Assembly: GCF_002797915.1 (NCBI RefSeq)
Contig: NZ_PGTY01000004.1
Coordinates: 124,001 to 188,000, forward strand
Length of the DNA: 64,000 nt
Direction: 5' to 3'
Source: Yoonia maricola
Lineage (GTDB): Bacteria > Pseudomonadota > Alphaproteobacteria > Rhodobacterales > Rhodobacteraceae
Positions 40,538-50,620 of the stretch are shown here, one piece after another. The translations under genes were made by a program, and so were the position numbers. Positions within the stretch are counted from its first letter, which is position 1, and each line of letters begins with the position of its first letter. Below the pieces are notes generated by a model, which did no database searches, had not been told where the DNA came from, and was given only the letters and a program-made list of their open reading frames with translations.

Positions 40538-41443
40538 ATGGCACGCAGACGCAAGGGGCGCGATATTTCGGGGTGGCTGGTTGTGGATAAACCCGCTGGC
40601 ATCACCTCGACTGCTGTTGTGAACAAGGTGCGCTGGGCGATGGATGCCAAAAAGGCCGGGCACGCTGGTACGCTTGATCCAGAGGCGACAGGTGTGCTGG
40701 CGGTGGCTTTGGGTGAGGCGACCAAGACAGTGCCTTATATCACCGACGCGTTGAAGGCCTATACCTTCACCGTGCGGTTGGGGCAGGCGACCAATACCGA
40801 TGACGCCGATGGTGAGGTGATCGCCACCTCTGATCTTCGCCCGGACGAGACAGAGATCAAAGCCGCTTTGGGTGCGTTTGTTGGTGACATTATGCAGGTG
40901 CCTCCTCAGTTTTCTGCCGTGAAGGTGGATGGTGAGCGTGCTTACAAAAAGGCCCGCGATGGCGAAGAGATGGCGCTGGCGGCGCGACCGTTGTGGGTCG
41001 AAGAACTGGTGTTGGTTGATCGACCTGACGCTGATCACATTGTGCTGGAAATGACATGTGGCAAAGGCGGCTATGTTCGGTCTATCGCCCGCGACTTGGG
41101 GGATGCGTTGGGCTGTAAGGCGCATGTCAAATCACTGCGTCGGATTTGGTCGGGGCCGTTTCAGGCTACCGATGGCGTGACGCTGGAACAGGTGGATGCG
41201 CTGGCGAAGACGCCTGATCTGGATGCGCATTTGCAGCCATTGGAGGTTGGCCTCTCTGATCTGCCAGAGGTCCGCTGTCTGGCCGAAAGCGTTGCCAAGC
41301 TGCGCAATGGCAACCCTGCTTCGGTTATTGCGACGGACGTGGAATTTGGCGAAGAGGTTTGGGCTTCGTTTGAGGGCAAGGCCATTGCCGTTGGCACCTA
41401 TCGCGGTGGTGAATTGCAGCCCTCCCGCGTCTTTGTCGTCTAG
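40538..41443 (+). CDS. truB: tRNA pseudouridine(55) synthase
   Basis: A 301-residue enzyme making pseudouridine 55 in the T-loop of tRNAs. [14 protein letters not shown] opens the fold, [15 protein letters not shown] carries the catalytic Asp (about 46), and [20 protein letters not shown] and [13 protein letters not shown] follow. Length is normal. The usual neighbours rpsO and pnp are present 1.6 and 2.9 kb downstream, but three other genes intervene. AAGGGGCA precedes the ATG. Confidence 0.96.
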   Translation: MARRRKGRDISGWLVVDKPAGITSTAVVNKVRWAMDAKKAGHAGTLDPEATGVLAVALGEATKTVPYITDALKAYTFTVRLGQATNTDDADGEVIATSDLRPDETEIKAALGAFVGDIMQVPPQFSAVKVDGERAYKKARDGEEMALAARPLWVEELVLVDRPDADHIVLEMTCGKGGYVRSIARDLGDALGCKAHVKSLRRIWSGPFQATDGVTLEQVDALAKTPDLDAHLQPLEVGLSDLPEVRCLAESVAKLRNGNPASVIATDVEFGEEVWASFEGKAIAVGTYRGGELQPSRVFVV

Positions 41444-41956
41444 GTGATCACCCGCAGGCATATCAAAGACGATGCGCCATCCGAGGCTGTCTATTCAGCT
41501 TGCGAGCGCTATCGCTATGCGCTGACCCGGACGTGGGACGCGCAGGGCAAGCGTGTGCTCTTTGTGATGCTGAACCCATCAAAGGCCACCGAAGTACAAA
41601 ACGATCCCACAGTCGAGCGTTGTGAGCGTCGAGCGCGGGCGCTGGGCTTTGGCGCATTTCGCGTGACGAATATCTTTGCGTGGCGCGACACTGACCCGTT
41701 TAAAATGCGCAAGGCCAAGGACCCGGTTGGGCCTGAGAATGATACGACGATCCTTGAAGGGGTCGCATGGGCTGATCAGGTGATCGCCGCTTGGGGCACC
41801 CACGGCACACACCGTGATCGCGGTCCGCAGATGGAAGTGCTTTTACGACAAACCGGTAAGCCGCTTTATTCGCTTGGCATCAGCAAACACGGGCACCCCA
41901 AGCACCCGCTTTACATCAGCTATACGCAGCAACCGATCCTTTGGGATGCTCTTTAG
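41444..41956 (+). CDS. DUF1643 domain protein
   Basis: A 170-residue cytosolic protein starting with GTG on the base after the truB stop. YRYALTRTW, VLFVMLNPSKATEVQNDPTVERC and VTNIFAWRDTDP, then AWGTHG, are clear DUF1643 motifs. Function is unknown; the family occurs widely in bacteria and phages, sometimes near tRNA or DNA modification genes. Immediate adjacency to truB implies co-transcription and possibly a role in RNA metabolism, which is inference. Confidence 0.88.
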   Translation: MITRRHIKDDAPSEAVYSACERYRYALTRTWDAQGKRVLFVMLNPSKATEVQNDPTVERCERRARALGFGAFRVTNIFAWRDTDPFKMRKAKDPVGPENDTTILEGVAWADQVIAAWGTHGTHRDRGPQMEVLLRQTGKPLYSLGISKHGHPKHPLYISYTQQPILWDAL

Positions 41957-42057
41957 GCATTAACCATTCGTTCAGTTTTCACGCGGTTTCGCTGTGCTCT
42001 CATGCTATCCAGTTGCCGTCAGGGTGGGGGCGACTCGGATAGTGGTAGGTTAGCGGA

Positions 42058-42897
42058 ATGCTTGCTCTTTTTGGATTGATGGGGGTCGCTATGGCGGCTG
42101 TCGTGATGTCGGACGCGGATGAAGAAGAAACTTCGGTGATGGATGAGACGGCTGAGGATGATGATCCGAGCGTCGATATCAAACCAATTGATGATCTGAT
42201 CGACCCCAGCGACGAAGACACGGTGATCTTTTCTGGCGATCTGGATGATATCGTGCTGACCGGGGCAGGGGATGATTATCTGGACGGCGAAGATGGCGAT
42301 GACCATCTGGCCAGCGGCGCGGGCGATGACATCCTGCAAGGCGGGCGCGGCGATGATGCGCTGGATGCGGGTGAGGGCGATGATGAATTAAACGGGCACA
42401 TTGGGAACGATGTGCTGGCCGGTCGTGCGGGTGATGACACGCTGAATGGCGGCGGCGGTGACGATGTGTTGATGGGTGGTGCTGGCGACGATGCGTTGCT
42501 TGGGTCGCTCGGTGATGATGCGTTGGTTGGTGGCAGTGGCGCGGATACGCTGCATGGCGGGTCCGGGGACGACATCCTTTACGACAGGGGTGATGCGGAC
42601 CTCGACTATATCAACGGCGGTGCCGGTGATGATACGCTGATGGGCGGTACGGGCGACAACCTGCATGGCGGTACGGGTGCCGATACCTTTGCGCTGTTGG
42701 TCGATAACGAACTGATCGTTGAAGATTTTGACGCGGCAGAAGACATGATCGAGATCACATATGAAGGCGACGCGCCAGAGTTGCGCACAGTTGATACAAA
42801 AGACGGGCTGGTGTTAATGGCGGATGATACGGTCGTTGCGACCTTTCTTGAGCTTTCTGACCTTGATCTGGCACAGATCACTTTGGTCGCCGCCTAA
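42058..42897 (+). CDS. RTX calcium-binding repeat protein
   Basis: A 279-residue, very acidic protein. It starts with a hydrophobic stretch ([17 protein letters not shown]), possibly a membrane anchor or signal, then an Asp/Glu-rich linker. About ten RTX nonapeptide repeats (GGxGxDxLx, for example GGAGDDALL) span roughly residues 65-225; they fold into a beta-roll when they bind calcium outside the cell. The C-terminal [13 protein letters not shown] and ITLVAA end resembles type I secretion targets of the roseobacter group. No exporter genes are adjacent. It sits between truB/DUF1643 and rpsO. Confidence 0.88.
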   Translation: MLALFGLMGVAMAAVVMSDADEEETSVMDETAEDDDPSVDIKPIDDLIDPSDEDTVIFSGDLDDIVLTGAGDDYLDGEDGDDHLASGAGDDILQGGRGDDALDAGEGDDELNGHIGNDVLAGRAGDDTLNGGGGDDVLMGGAGDDALLGSLGDDALVGGSGADTLHGGSGDDILYDRGDADLDYINGGAGDDTLMGGTGDNLHGGTGADTFALLVDNELIVEDFDAAEDMIEITYEGDAPELRTVDTKDGLVLMADDTVVATFLELSDLDLAQITLVAA

Positions 42898-43035
42898 CAA
42901 AACCCTTTCCTTTTACGCAGAATCCTCCTATTGCACCGCATCCGCGCGGGGTTCACCCCCGCACGGACCCTCCACGGGCCTTTCTGGACGACATCCCGGA
43001 TCGCGCCATTAACCCTTGATATGAAGGAGACCCCG

Positions 43036-43305
43036 ATGTCGATTACTGCTGAAGAAAAAACACGGATCATGAAGGAATTTGCAACCAAAGAGGGCGACAC
43101 TGGTTCCCCCGAGGTGCAAGTCGCGATCCTGTCCAGCCGCATCGCGACGCTGACAGAGCACTTCAAGACCCACAAGAAAGACAACCACGGCCGCCGTGGT
43201 CTGCTGAAAATGGTCGCCCTGCGTCGCAAGCTTTTGGACTACACAAAGGCCAAAGACGAAGAGCGTTACCAAGACCTGATCAAGCGTCTGGGCCTGCGTC
43301 GCTAA
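43036..43305 (+). CDS. rpsO: 30S ribosomal protein S15
   Basis: An 89-residue ribosomal protein that binds 16S rRNA early in assembly of the platform. [40 protein letters not shown] and [12 protein letters not shown] are invariant-type S15 segments. ATG 43036 has AAGGAG upstream. S15 in E. coli represses its own translation through a leader structure; a GC-rich hairpin at about 42949-42966 lies in the leader here. A strong terminator follows. Confidence 0.97.
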   Translation: MSITAEEKTRIMKEFATKEGDTGSPEVQVAILSSRIATLTEHFKTHKKDNHGRRGLLKMVALRRKLLDYTKAKDEERYQDLIKRLGLRR

Positions 43306-43335
43306 GGCGATACGGTTGAGAACGGATTATAGAAG

Positions 43336-43362
43336 ACGCCCACCAATCGGTGGGCGTTTTTT
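43336..43362 (+). terminator. Rho-independent terminator of rpsO
   Basis: CGCCCACC/GGTGGGCG around AATC, followed by six T. Textbook form; it separates rpsO from pnp, which needs its own promoter. Confidence 0.93.
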
Positions 43363-43381
43363 GTTTCAAAGCCGGTTGGGA

Positions 43382-44101
43382 TTAGAATGTAACCGATGCA
43401 CCTAGCACGACGCCATCGAATCCAACCGTGACGTCAGTTGGGTCTTCAAGACCGCTGAGTACTGTCGCCTCATAGCCGATGCTGAGTGTTGTGCTTCTGT
43501 CGCCCAATGCAAAGTCATGCTCGTATCCGAAACCAATCGTCGTCTGGCTCAAATCAGACCGTGCATTTTCTGCCGTCGCCTCACCAACGGCCGTTGTATC
43601 ACCGTCACCAAACAGCACCGCGGTTTCAAAGTTGCCGTAGATCGCGCCGCCTGGGATGATGGTATGCGCGCCGTTTACGCCGAAAACGCCGCCGACCCCA
43701 TCAAAATTTGTCTCGCGCCCCTCGCTTGTGAAGTTCTGGTCGTTCAGGCCGAGTGCGCGCAAACCAATCAAAAACTCAAGACTAAGTTCAGGTGTTGCGT
43801 CAAATTTGCTGAAGCCGACAAAATCAACCTGCCGGAACGAAAGTTCGGTGGGCGCCCCGCCTTGTCCTTCATTATCGCTCAGATCCATATCCCAGACGCC
43901 TAGCCGGAAACCGGCATTCGTCTCAAACGTATAGTCTGCGCTGATACGTGCTGATGTTTCTGCGCCGATACCGTCTTGATTGGCGAAAGCGGCGCTGATT
44001 GACGGGGCCTGAATTTCGATACTGATTTCATCCGCCGTTGCGACAGAGGCAGTACTGGTCAAAATACAGGTGATAAGGCTTGCGGATGTAAATTTTGTCA
44101 T
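43382..44101 (-). CDS. Outer-membrane beta-barrel-like protein
   Basis: A 239-residue exported protein. The signal peptide ends near TASVATA. The mature part alternates hydrophobic and polar residues in short strands (DYTFETNAGFRLGVWDMDL, TTIGFGYEHDFALG, TTLSIGYEATVL) and ends in Phe (GASVTF), the recognition signal for the BAM machinery. The general layout resembles Lpg1974/MOMP-like barrels, but I do not assign a family. It lies on the minus strand between rpsO and pnp and breaks their usual adjacency. Confidence 0.75.
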   Translation of the reverse strand: MTKFTSASLITCILTSTASVATADEISIEIQAPSISAAFANQDGIGAETSARISADYTFETNAGFRLGVWDMDLSDNEGQGGAPTELSFRQVDFVGFSKFDATPELSLEFLIGLRALGLNDQNFTSEGRETNFDGVGGVFGVNGAHTIIPGGAIYGNFETAVLFGDGDTTAVGEATAENARSDLSQTTIGFGYEHDFALGDRSTTLSIGYEATVLSGLEDPTDVTVGFDGVVLGASVTF

Positions 44102-44320
44102 TGGGATGTTCTTTTTCCTATTACTTGTTGCGCTCCGCAGTGGTTACGCCCCAAAGCAGGGGTTTATTCCCGATTGTTTTAAAACATTTGGCTGTCGGGC
44201 GATTGGATCGTTTCGGGCGTTACAGCGACCCCCTTCCCAAACGCATCAAAACCCGCTAAGCCCCGCAAATCTTGAGAAGCAGGCGCCCGCATCCCAGCGC
44301 CAAAACAAGATATCGGGATG

Positions 44321-44362
44321 AGGGGGAATACGCCCCCTACGCAAAAAGGCCCGCACTGGGCC
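44321..44362 (+). promoter_or_regulatory. Two leader hairpins upstream of pnp
   Basis: AGGGGG/CCCCCT around AATACG (44321-44338) and GGCCC/GGGCC around GCACT (44348-44362), ending 15 bases before the ATG. In E. coli, pnp is autoregulated through an RNase III-cut stem in its leader; these stems could serve similarly. Confidence 0.45.
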
Positions 44363-44377
44363 AACTAGGAAAACATC

Positions 44378-46510
44378 ATGTTTAATGAAGTGAAGAAATC
44401 AATTCAGTGGGGCGAAGAAACGCTGACACTGGAAACGGGCAAGGTTGCCCGCCAAGCAGACGGGTCCGTCATCGCGACATTGGGTGAAACCAGCGTCATG
44501 GCCAACGTTACTTTTGCACGAAAGCAAAAGCCGGGGCAGGACTTTTTCCCGCTGACTGTCCACTATCAAGAGAAATATTATGCCGCCGGTAAAGTGCCAG
44601 GCGGCTTTTTCAAGCGCGAAGCGCGTCCTACTGAAAAAGAGACGCTGACATCCCGCTTGATCGACCGCCCCATTCGCCCGCTGTTCGTCCCTGGCTTCAA
44701 GAACGAAGTTCTGGTGATGTGCACCGTGCTGTCCCACGATATGGTCAACGACCCCGATATGGTTGCGATGATTGCGGCCTCTGCTGCGTTGACGATCTCT
44801 GGCGCGCCGTTCATGGGTCCGATCGCAGCTTGCCGCGTTGGTTTTGAGGATGGCGAATACATCCTGAACCCTGAAATCGACGACATGCACAACCTGCGCA
44901 TGAACCCAGAACAGCGTTTGGACCTTGTTGTGGCCGGCACCAAAGACGCCGTGATGATGGTTGAATCTGAGGCCTATGAGCTGACCGAGGAAGAAATGCT
45001 CGGTGCGGTGACATTCGCCCACGATAGCATTCAGCCTGTCATCGACCTGATCATCGATCTGGCCGAAGACACCGCGAAAGAGCCGTTTGACTTCCAGCCA
45101 GAGGATTACTCTGACTTGTCAGCCGCTGTGAAAGCCGCTGGTGAAGACAAGATGCGTGCTGCCTATGCAATCACCGACAAGCAGGAACGCACTGCTGCTG
45201 TGACTGCCGCCAAGGCCGAGATTGTTGAGGCTCTGACAGAAGAGCAACAGGAAGACGGCAACCTTGGTGCTGCGCTGAAAAAGCTGGAAAGCCAGGTTCT
45301 GCGTGGCGATGTCGTGAAGAACGGCAAGCGTATCGATGGCCGTGCACTCGACACCATCCGCCCAATTGTATCCGAGACTGGCATCCTGCCACGCACACAT
45401 GGTTCTGCCCTGTTCACACGTGGTGAAACCCAAGGTCTGGTTGTGACCACACTGGGTACTGGTGATGACGAGCAGATGATCGACGCGCTGACCGGCATGT
45501 ATAAATCCAACTTCATGCTGCACTATAACTTCCCACCATACTCTGTTGGTGAAGTTGGTCGTGTAGGCGGCCCCGGCCGTCGCGAGATTGGCCATGGTAA
45601 ACTGGCATGGCGCGCGCTTCAGGCGGTTCTGCCTGCGGCAACCGATTTCCCATATACCATCCGTCTGGTGTCAGAGATCACTGAATCAAATGGTTCGTCC
45701 TCCATGGCGTCCGTCTGTGGTGGTTCCTTGTCCATGATGGACGCAGGTGTGCCGCTGAAAGCACCGGTTGCTGGTGTGGCGATGGGTCTGGTCATGGAAG
45801 ACGATGGTGAATACGCCATTCTGTCCGACATTCTGGGCGACGAAGACCACCTTGGCGACATGGACTTCAAGGTTGCGGGTACCGAAAATGGCATCACATC
45901 CTTGCAGATGGACATCAAGATCGCAGGCATCACGCCAGAGATCATGTCCAAAGCCTTGGCCCAAGCCAAAGCTGGCCGTCTGCACATCCTTGGTGAGATG
46001 AGCAAAGCCCTGACCGGCGCGAATGAATTCTCAGTTCACGCACCCAAGATCGAGACCATGCAGATCCCAACCGACAAGATCCGTGAAGTCATCGGGTCGG
46101 GCGGTAAGGTTATTCGTGAGATCGTGGAAACATCTGGCGCGAAGGTCGATATCAACGACGAAGGTATCATCAAGCTGGCGTCCAACGATGCTGATGCGAT
46201 CAAGAAAGCCTACGATATGATCCATTCTATCGTGGCAGAGCCGGAAGAAGGCGTCATCTACAAAGGGAAAGTTGTGAAGCTTGTCGATTTTGGCGCCTTC
46301 GTGAACTTCTTTGGTAAGCGTGATGGTCTGGTGCACGTATCCCAGATCGAAAACCGCCGTCTGAACCACCCTTCCGACGTTCTGAAAGAAGGTCAGGAAG
46401 TTTGGGTCAAACTGCTGGGCTTTGATGATCGCGGTAAGGTCCGTTTGGCCATGAAGATGGTTGATCAGGAAACCGGCGAAGAGATCACAAAAGAAGAGGC
46501 CGAAGACTAG
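44378..46510 (+). CDS. pnp: Polyribonucleotide nucleotidyltransferase (PNPase)
   Basis: A 710-residue 3'-5' phosphorolytic exoribonuclease, part of the RNA degradosome. Two RNase PH-like domains are visible: the first with [22 protein letters not shown], the second with [14 protein letters not shown] and [23 protein letters not shown] domain follows ([20 protein letters not shown], about 562-580) and an S1 domain ends the protein ([21 protein letters not shown]). Length is normal. The ribosome site is TAGGAAAA. Confidence 0.97.
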   Translation: MFNEVKKSIQWGEETLTLETGKVARQADGSVIATLGETSVMANVTFARKQKPGQDFFPLTVHYQEKYYAAGKVPGGFFKREARPTEKETLTSRLIDRPIRPLFVPGFKNEVLVMCTVLSHDMVNDPDMVAMIAASAALTISGAPFMGPIAACRVGFEDGEYILNPEIDDMHNLRMNPEQRLDLVVAGTKDAVMMVESEAYELTEEEMLGAVTFAHDSIQPVIDLIIDLAEDTAKEPFDFQPEDYSDLSAAVKAAGEDKMRAAYAITDKQERTAAVTAAKAEIVEALTEEQQEDGNLGAALKKLESQVLRGDVVKNGKRIDGRALDTIRPIVSETGILPRTHGSALFTRGETQGLVVTTLGTGDDEQMIDALTGMYKSNFMLHYNFPPYSVGEVGRVGGPGRREIGHGKLAWRALQAVLPAATDFPYTIRLVSEITESNGSSSMASVCGGSLSMMDAGVPLKAPVAGVAMGLVMEDDGEYAILSDILGDEDHLGDMDFKVAGTENGITSLQMDIKIAGITPEIMSKALAQAKAGRLHILGEMSKALTGANEFSVHAPKIETMQIPTDKIREVIGSGGKVIREIVETSGAKVDINDEGIIKLASNDADAIKKAYDMIHSIVAEPEEGVIYKGKVVKLVDFGAFVNFFGKRDGLVHVSQIENRRLNHPSDVLKEGQEVWVKLLGFDDRGKVRLAMKMVDQETGEEITKEEAED

Positions 46511-46548
46511 GCCTTCGACTTCTTTTTGAATTCTTAGACCGCTATTGG

Positions 46549-46579
46549 ATAACACCCGGTCAATCGACCGGGTGTTATT
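46549..46579 (+). terminator. Terminator of pnp
   Basis: A perfect 13-bp stem, ATAACACCCGGTC/GACCGGGTGTTAT, around AATC, 38 bases past the stop. The T-run is short (TTATT), but the stem is one of the longest in the window. Confidence 0.85.
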
Positions 46580-46705
46580 GGTTGACAACCTAAAATCTTT
46601 ATAAAAATTCTATGTTTCGATGCGGTCGCATTAAGCATTTATTCACAAACTGGTAATCAAACGTTCGCATTGCCATCACCATAATATTCTTTCCGAGGGA
46701 AACCC

Positions 46706-47320
46706 ATGAACCTTAAGACACTTTTGACAGCCACAGCCCTAACAACAATTGGCGCAATGGCCGCTGCACAAGACACTGGCGACTTTACGGTCGGCACAGG
46801 CCTTTCGACCTTTGGGCTGAACCTAGAAGGTGCTTATCAGATTGACCCACAATGGCGCGCACGTGGCGCTTTTATGGGCGGTCTGAGCCTTGATTTCGAT
46901 GAGACCGACGATGGCGACACTGTCGAGGGTGAATTCAACCTTGGCGGCTTGGCCGCTTTGGCTGACTACTATCCAATGCAAAACGGCTGGCGCATTTCTG
47001 GTGGACTGTTCCTGTCCAACACAGATCTGAGTGCATCAGGTCAGGTCAATGGCGATGAGGCTGATGTCACAGCTGAGTTCGCCAACAAGGTGGCACCGAT
47101 GATCACCACTGGTTACGACTGGCGTTTTGGCAGCGGTTGGGCGATGACGTCTGAGGTTGGCGTCATTCTGACCGGCGGCATTGATATAGAATATGAAGCA
47201 GAAAACCCGGCTGATCAGGCGGCTATCGACGCTGATCCCGATGTTCGAGACGCAATCAGTGACGCGGCAGATATAAAAGCACTGCCGTATCTATCACTAG
47301 GCGTTTCTTACACATTCTAA
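46706..47320 (+). CDS. Outer-membrane beta-barrel protein
   Basis: A 204-residue exported protein with signal peptide to about residue 21 (TTIGAMAAAQ). The mature part reads as eight or so beta strands (FGLNLEGAYQIDPQWRARGAF, FNLGGLAALADYYPM, WRISGGLFLSNTDLS, APMITTGYDWRFG, LSLGVSYTF) and ends in Phe. It resembles small OmpA/OmpW-like barrels. Acidic insertions (DFDETDDGDTVEGE, NPADQAAIDADPDVRD) would be surface loops. It stands alone with its own terminator. Confidence 0.8.
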   Translation: MNLKTLLTATALTTIGAMAAAQDTGDFTVGTGLSTFGLNLEGAYQIDPQWRARGAFMGGLSLDFDETDDGDTVEGEFNLGGLAALADYYPMQNGWRISGGLFLSNTDLSASGQVNGDEADVTAEFANKVAPMITTGYDWRFGSGWAMTSEVGVILTGGIDIEYEAENPADQAAIDADPDVRDAISDAADIKALPYLSLGVSYTF

Positions 47321-47344
47321 GAAAGAGTTGCAGAACATGACAAC

Positions 47345-47372
47345 GGCCGCCTGAATTCACAGGCGGCCTTTT
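47345..47372 (+). terminator. Terminator between OMP and peroxiredoxin genes
   Basis: GGCCGCCTG/CAGGCGGCC around AATTCA, followed by TTTT. It ends just before the convergent peroxiredoxin stop, so it may act in both directions. Confidence 0.85.
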
Positions 47373-47376
47373 GCGT

Positions 47377-48030
47377 TTAGTCTTTCAGTTTCGTTGTCCG
47401 CAGATAGGGAAAGACTGTTGTGAAATCCCCGAACTTGGCTTGTGCGTCTTCGTTGCTAACCGTCGCCGGGATGATCACATCGTCACCAACATTCCAGTTG
47501 GCTGGCGTTGCAACGCCTTTGCCAGCCGCCGTTTGCAGACCGTCCAGCGCGCGCAGTACTTCGGCAAAGTTACGACCGACGTTCATCGGATAAGTCATGG
47601 ACAGTTTAAGCTGTTTGTCCGGTCCGATGATAAAGACCACGCGGACCGTCGCGCTGTCTGCCGGGGTGCGTCCATCAGGCAGATAGGCGTCCGCAGGCAG
47701 CATGTCGAATGCTTTGGCGACCTTCAGCCCTTCATCTGCGATAATGGGAAACCCTGCCTTGCTATTGGCAAAGGTTTCAATATCGTTCTTCCACTTTTTG
47801 TGGTCCTCAACGCCATCGACGCTGATCCCCATCACCTTGGTCCCACGTTTGGCCCATTCATCAGCCAGTTGCGCAACGGCCCCGAATTCGGTTGTACAAA
47901 CGGGAGTGAAATCCTTGGGATGCGAAAACAGGATCGCCCAGCTGTCACCAATCCAGTCATGTAAAGAAAAACTGCCCTGATCGGTTTCGACCGTCAAATC
48001 AGGGATCGTATCGTTGATGCGCAGACCCAT
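47377..48030 (-). CDS. 1-Cys peroxiredoxin (Prx6 type)
   Basis: A 217-residue thiol peroxidase that reduces hydrogen and alkyl peroxides. The peroxidatic Cys45 lies in SHPKDFTPVCTTEFG; there is no second cysteine in the protein, and VVFIIGPDKQLKLSMTYPMNVGRNF plus a C-terminal extension (ANWNVGDDVIIP) identify the Prx6 subfamily. The resolving thiol must come from glutathione or another protein. AAGGAG precedes the ATG at 48030. Divergent from an aldehyde dehydrogenase, suggesting a joint stress response. Confidence 0.94.
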   Translation of the reverse strand: MGLRINDTIPDLTVETDQGSFSLHDWIGDSWAILFSHPKDFTPVCTTEFGAVAQLADEWAKRGTKVMGISVDGVEDHKKWKNDIETFANSKAGFPIIADEGLKVAKAFDMLPADAYLPDGRTPADSATVRVVFIIGPDKQLKLSMTYPMNVGRNFAEVLRALDGLQTAAGKGVATPANWNVGDDVIIPATVSNEDAQAKFGDFTTVFPYLRTTKLKD

Positions 48031-48043
48031 CTTGGTACTCCTT

Positions 48044-48093
48044 GTGGTATGAATTCCAAGCCCAATATAGGTAGGATATGACCGTAATACCAC
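48044..48093. promoter_or_regulatory. Wide inverted repeat between peroxiredoxin and aldehyde dehydrogenase
   Basis: GTGGTAT (48044-48050) and ATACCAC (48087-48093) face each other 36 bases apart in the divergent promoter region. Possible pair of operator half-sites; no regulator adjacent. Confidence 0.25.
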
Positions 48094-48153
48094 ATCCGCT
48101 TGCGCAAGGCCTGTTGCGATGCCACATTTCTTAAGAAGCTAGGGAGAGCCACG

Positions 48154-49593
48154 ATGATCGAAAGCCGCAATTTCTACATCAACGGTGCATGGGTTCCGCC
48201 TGTGGACGCCAATGATCACCATGTGATTGATCCGTCAACTGAGGATGCCTGTGCTGTGATCTCGCTGGGCGATCAGGCGGATACGGATGCAGCGGTTGCT
48301 GCGGCAAAGGCGGCCTTCCCTGCGTGGGCGGCAACAGACCCGGAGGCCCGTGCTGGATATGTAAAAGCCATTCTTGATCAGTATGAAGCGCGGGTCGAGG
48401 AAATGGCAGAAGCAATCAGCCTGGAAATGGGCGCGCCCATTGATATGGCGCGCAGCAGTCAGGCGCCTTGTTTGCCATGGCATCTAAAGAACTCCCTCGA
48501 TGCGATGAAACATGTCGAATGGATCAAACCCCTTGGTCCGCATGCCCCGAATGACCGTATTGCGATGGAGCCGATTGGTGTTGTTGGCTTGATCACACCT
48601 TGGAACTGGCCAATGAACCAAGTGACGCTCAAGGTAATCCCTGCGATGCTGGCCGGATGCACCATGGTGCTGAAGCCCTCCGAAGAGTCCCCTCTCTCGT
48701 CCCTTCTGTTCGCTGAGTTCGTGCATGATGCAGGCGTGCCCGCTGGCGTCTTCAATCTTGTGAACGGCGATGGTGCCGGTGTTGGCAGCCAGCTGTCGCG
48801 CCACGAAGATGTGGCGATGATCAGCTTCACGGGGTCCACCCGTGCCGGTAAGGCGATCTCTGCCGCGGCGGCCGAAACGCTCAAGCGGGTAACGCTGGAG
48901 TTGGGCGGCAAAGGTGCCAATGTGATCTTTGCCGATGCTGATGAAAAAGCGGTGAAGCGTGGCGTAGTCCATTGCATGAACAACTCTGGTCAGTCCTGCA
49001 ATGCGCCAACCCGGATGCTTGTTGAACGCGCGATCTACGACCAGACGGTCGAAGCGGCGGCAGAGATTGCAAGCAAGATCACAGTTGGCCCCGCGTCCGA
49101 ACCCGGTCGCCATATCGGCCCTGTTGTGAACAAGACCCAATGGACCAAAATTCAGGACATGATCGAGGTTGGTATCAATGAAGGTGCCCGTCTGGTTGCT
49201 GGCGGTCCCGGCCTGCCAGAGGGGATGAACCGCGGGTACTATGTCCGTCCGACTGTCTTTGCCGATGTGAGCAACGACATGCGTATCGCGCAGGAAGAAA
49301 TCTTTGGTCCGGTCCTGTCCATCATCCCGTTCGAGGATGAAGTGGATGCGGTGAAGATCGCCAATGACACGCCTTACGGCTTGACCAACTATGTCCAATC
49401 CCAAGATGGTGACAAGCGCAACCGCATGGCCCGCGCGCTGCGCTCTGGTATGGTCGAGATGAATGGCAAAGGTCGCGGCGCGGGTTCGCCCTTTGGCGGC
49501 ATGAAGATGTCCGGCCGCGCCCGCGAAGGCGGTGTGTGGGGGATTGAGGAGTTTCTCGAAGTCAAAGCAATCTCTGGCTGGGCTGCCGAGTAG
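48154..49593 (+). CDS. Aldehyde dehydrogenase family protein
   Basis: A 479-residue NAD(P)-dependent enzyme. PWNWPMNQ near 149-156, KPSEESPLS with Lys174, FTGSTRAGKAI, catalytic Glu249 in LELGGKGAN and nucleophile Cys282 in NNSGQSCNAPTRML are all intact. The ending NPFG-like GSPFGGMKMSGRAREGG is usual. It oxidises an unspecified aldehyde. GGGAG precedes the ATG at 48154; the frame start at 48100 is not supported. It is the second ALDH of the window and lies upstream of quinone-detoxifying genes. Confidence 0.92.
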   Translation: MIESRNFYINGAWVPPVDANDHHVIDPSTEDACAVISLGDQADTDAAVAAAKAAFPAWAATDPEARAGYVKAILDQYEARVEEMAEAISLEMGAPIDMARSSQAPCLPWHLKNSLDAMKHVEWIKPLGPHAPNDRIAMEPIGVVGLITPWNWPMNQVTLKVIPAMLAGCTMVLKPSEESPLSSLLFAEFVHDAGVPAGVFNLVNGDGAGVGSQLSRHEDVAMISFTGSTRAGKAISAAAAETLKRVTLELGGKGANVIFADADEKAVKRGVVHCMNNSGQSCNAPTRMLVERAIYDQTVEAAAEIASKITVGPASEPGRHIGPVVNKTQWTKIQDMIEVGINEGARLVAGGPGLPEGMNRGYYVRPTVFADVSNDMRIAQEEIFGPVLSIIPFEDEVDAVKIANDTPYGLTNYVQSQDGDKRNRMARALRSGMVEMNGKGRGAGSPFGGMKMSGRAREGGVWGIEEFLEVKAISGWAAE

Positions 49594-49689
49594 CATCATG
49601 TGCAGGTACGCACCAATTAGGTGCGCCTATCGGCCTTAAGTGCGTTTGTGAAATCGTTATCTATCCCTGCAAAGGAATAGGAGCGCGAT

Positions 49690-50619
49690 ATGCTAAATCA
49701 AATCAAAGGACTGCATCACGTCACCTCTTTGGCCAGTGATGCCCGCGAGAACAACGCTTTCTTCACAAACGTGCTCGGCTTACGCCGGGTGAAGAAGACC
49801 GTGAACTTCGACGCGCCTGACGTCTATCATCTCTACTATGGTGATGAGGCCGGGTCGCCCGGCACTGTCATGACCTACTTCCCCTTCCCCAATGCGGGGC
49901 GCGGTGGAAAAGGTGTGGGTGAGGTCGGGCGGACGGCCTTCAGCATTCCCACCGGGTCTGCGCAGGCGTGGCTGGATAGGTTCGCGGCGTTTGCGGTGAA
50001 AGGCGTTGCCCAAGACACGCGCTTTGGTGAAAAGCGTGTTCTGTTTGATGGCCCCGATGGCGACCAGTTTGCATTGGTCGAAAGCGATGATGACCGCACC
50101 CCTTGGACGGGCAATGGCGTGAGCGAGGTCATGGGTATCCGTGGCTTCCATTCTGCCGATATGCGTCTGAAGGATGCGGGCGTCAGCGGTGAGCTGTTGC
50201 AGTTCATGGGGTATGAAAAGCTGGATAGTCAAGACAACGTCACCCGCTTTATCGTCCCCGGCGGCAATGATGCCAATACGATTGACATCGAAGAACTGCC
50301 AACAGCAGGGCATGCGTCGCAAGGCGCAGGGTCGGTGCACCACATCGCCTTTGCGGTTGAAAACCGCGCGCGTCAGTTGGAAGTGCGCGAGGCGCTGTTG
50401 GACACTGGTTATCAGGTCACCCCGGTTATTGATCGTGACTATTTCTACGCGATCTATTTCCGCACACCCGGTGGCGTTCTGTTTGAGGTTGCTACGAATG
50501 AGCCGGGCTTTGATCGCGACGAAGATACCGCACATCTGGGCGAGGCCCTGAAACTGCCCAGCCAGCACGAACATCTGCGGGGCCGGTTGGAAGGCCTGTT
50601 GCAGCCCTTAGGTGACTGA
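49690..50619 (+). CDS. Ring-cleaving dioxygenase of the VOC superfamily (MhqO-like)
   Basis: A 309-residue protein with two glyoxalase-fold halves. Metal ligands probably include His in GLHHVTSLASDA, His of SVHHIAFAVEN and Glu in GGVLFEVATNEPGF. The group contains Bacillus MhqO/MhqA/MhqE, hydroquinone-specific dioxygenases that open toxic quinol rings. VYHLYYGDEAGSPGTVMTYF is a subgroup signature. The hydrolase partner follows one base later. A short hairpin (CGCACC/GGTGCG, 49609-49625) lies upstream; no MhqR-type regulator is adjacent. Confidence 0.9.
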   Translation: MLNQIKGLHHVTSLASDARENNAFFTNVLGLRRVKKTVNFDAPDVYHLYYGDEAGSPGTVMTYFPFPNAGRGGKGVGEVGRTAFSIPTGSAQAWLDRFAAFAVKGVAQDTRFGEKRVLFDGPDGDQFALVESDDDRTPWTGNGVSEVMGIRGFHSADMRLKDAGVSGELLQFMGYEKLDSQDNVTRFIVPGGNDANTIDIEELPTAGHASQGAGSVHHIAFAVENRARQLEVREALLDTGYQVTPVIDRDYFYAIYFRTPGGVLFEVATNEPGFDRDEDTAHLGEALKLPSQHEHLRGRLEGLLQPLGD

Positions 50620-50620
50620 C

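Noticed and set aside
43382..44101. Foreign origin of the outer-membrane gene between rpsO and pnp from composition alone
   Set aside because: Codon use looks similar to neighbouring envelope genes by eye; only a comparison with relatives could show acquisition.
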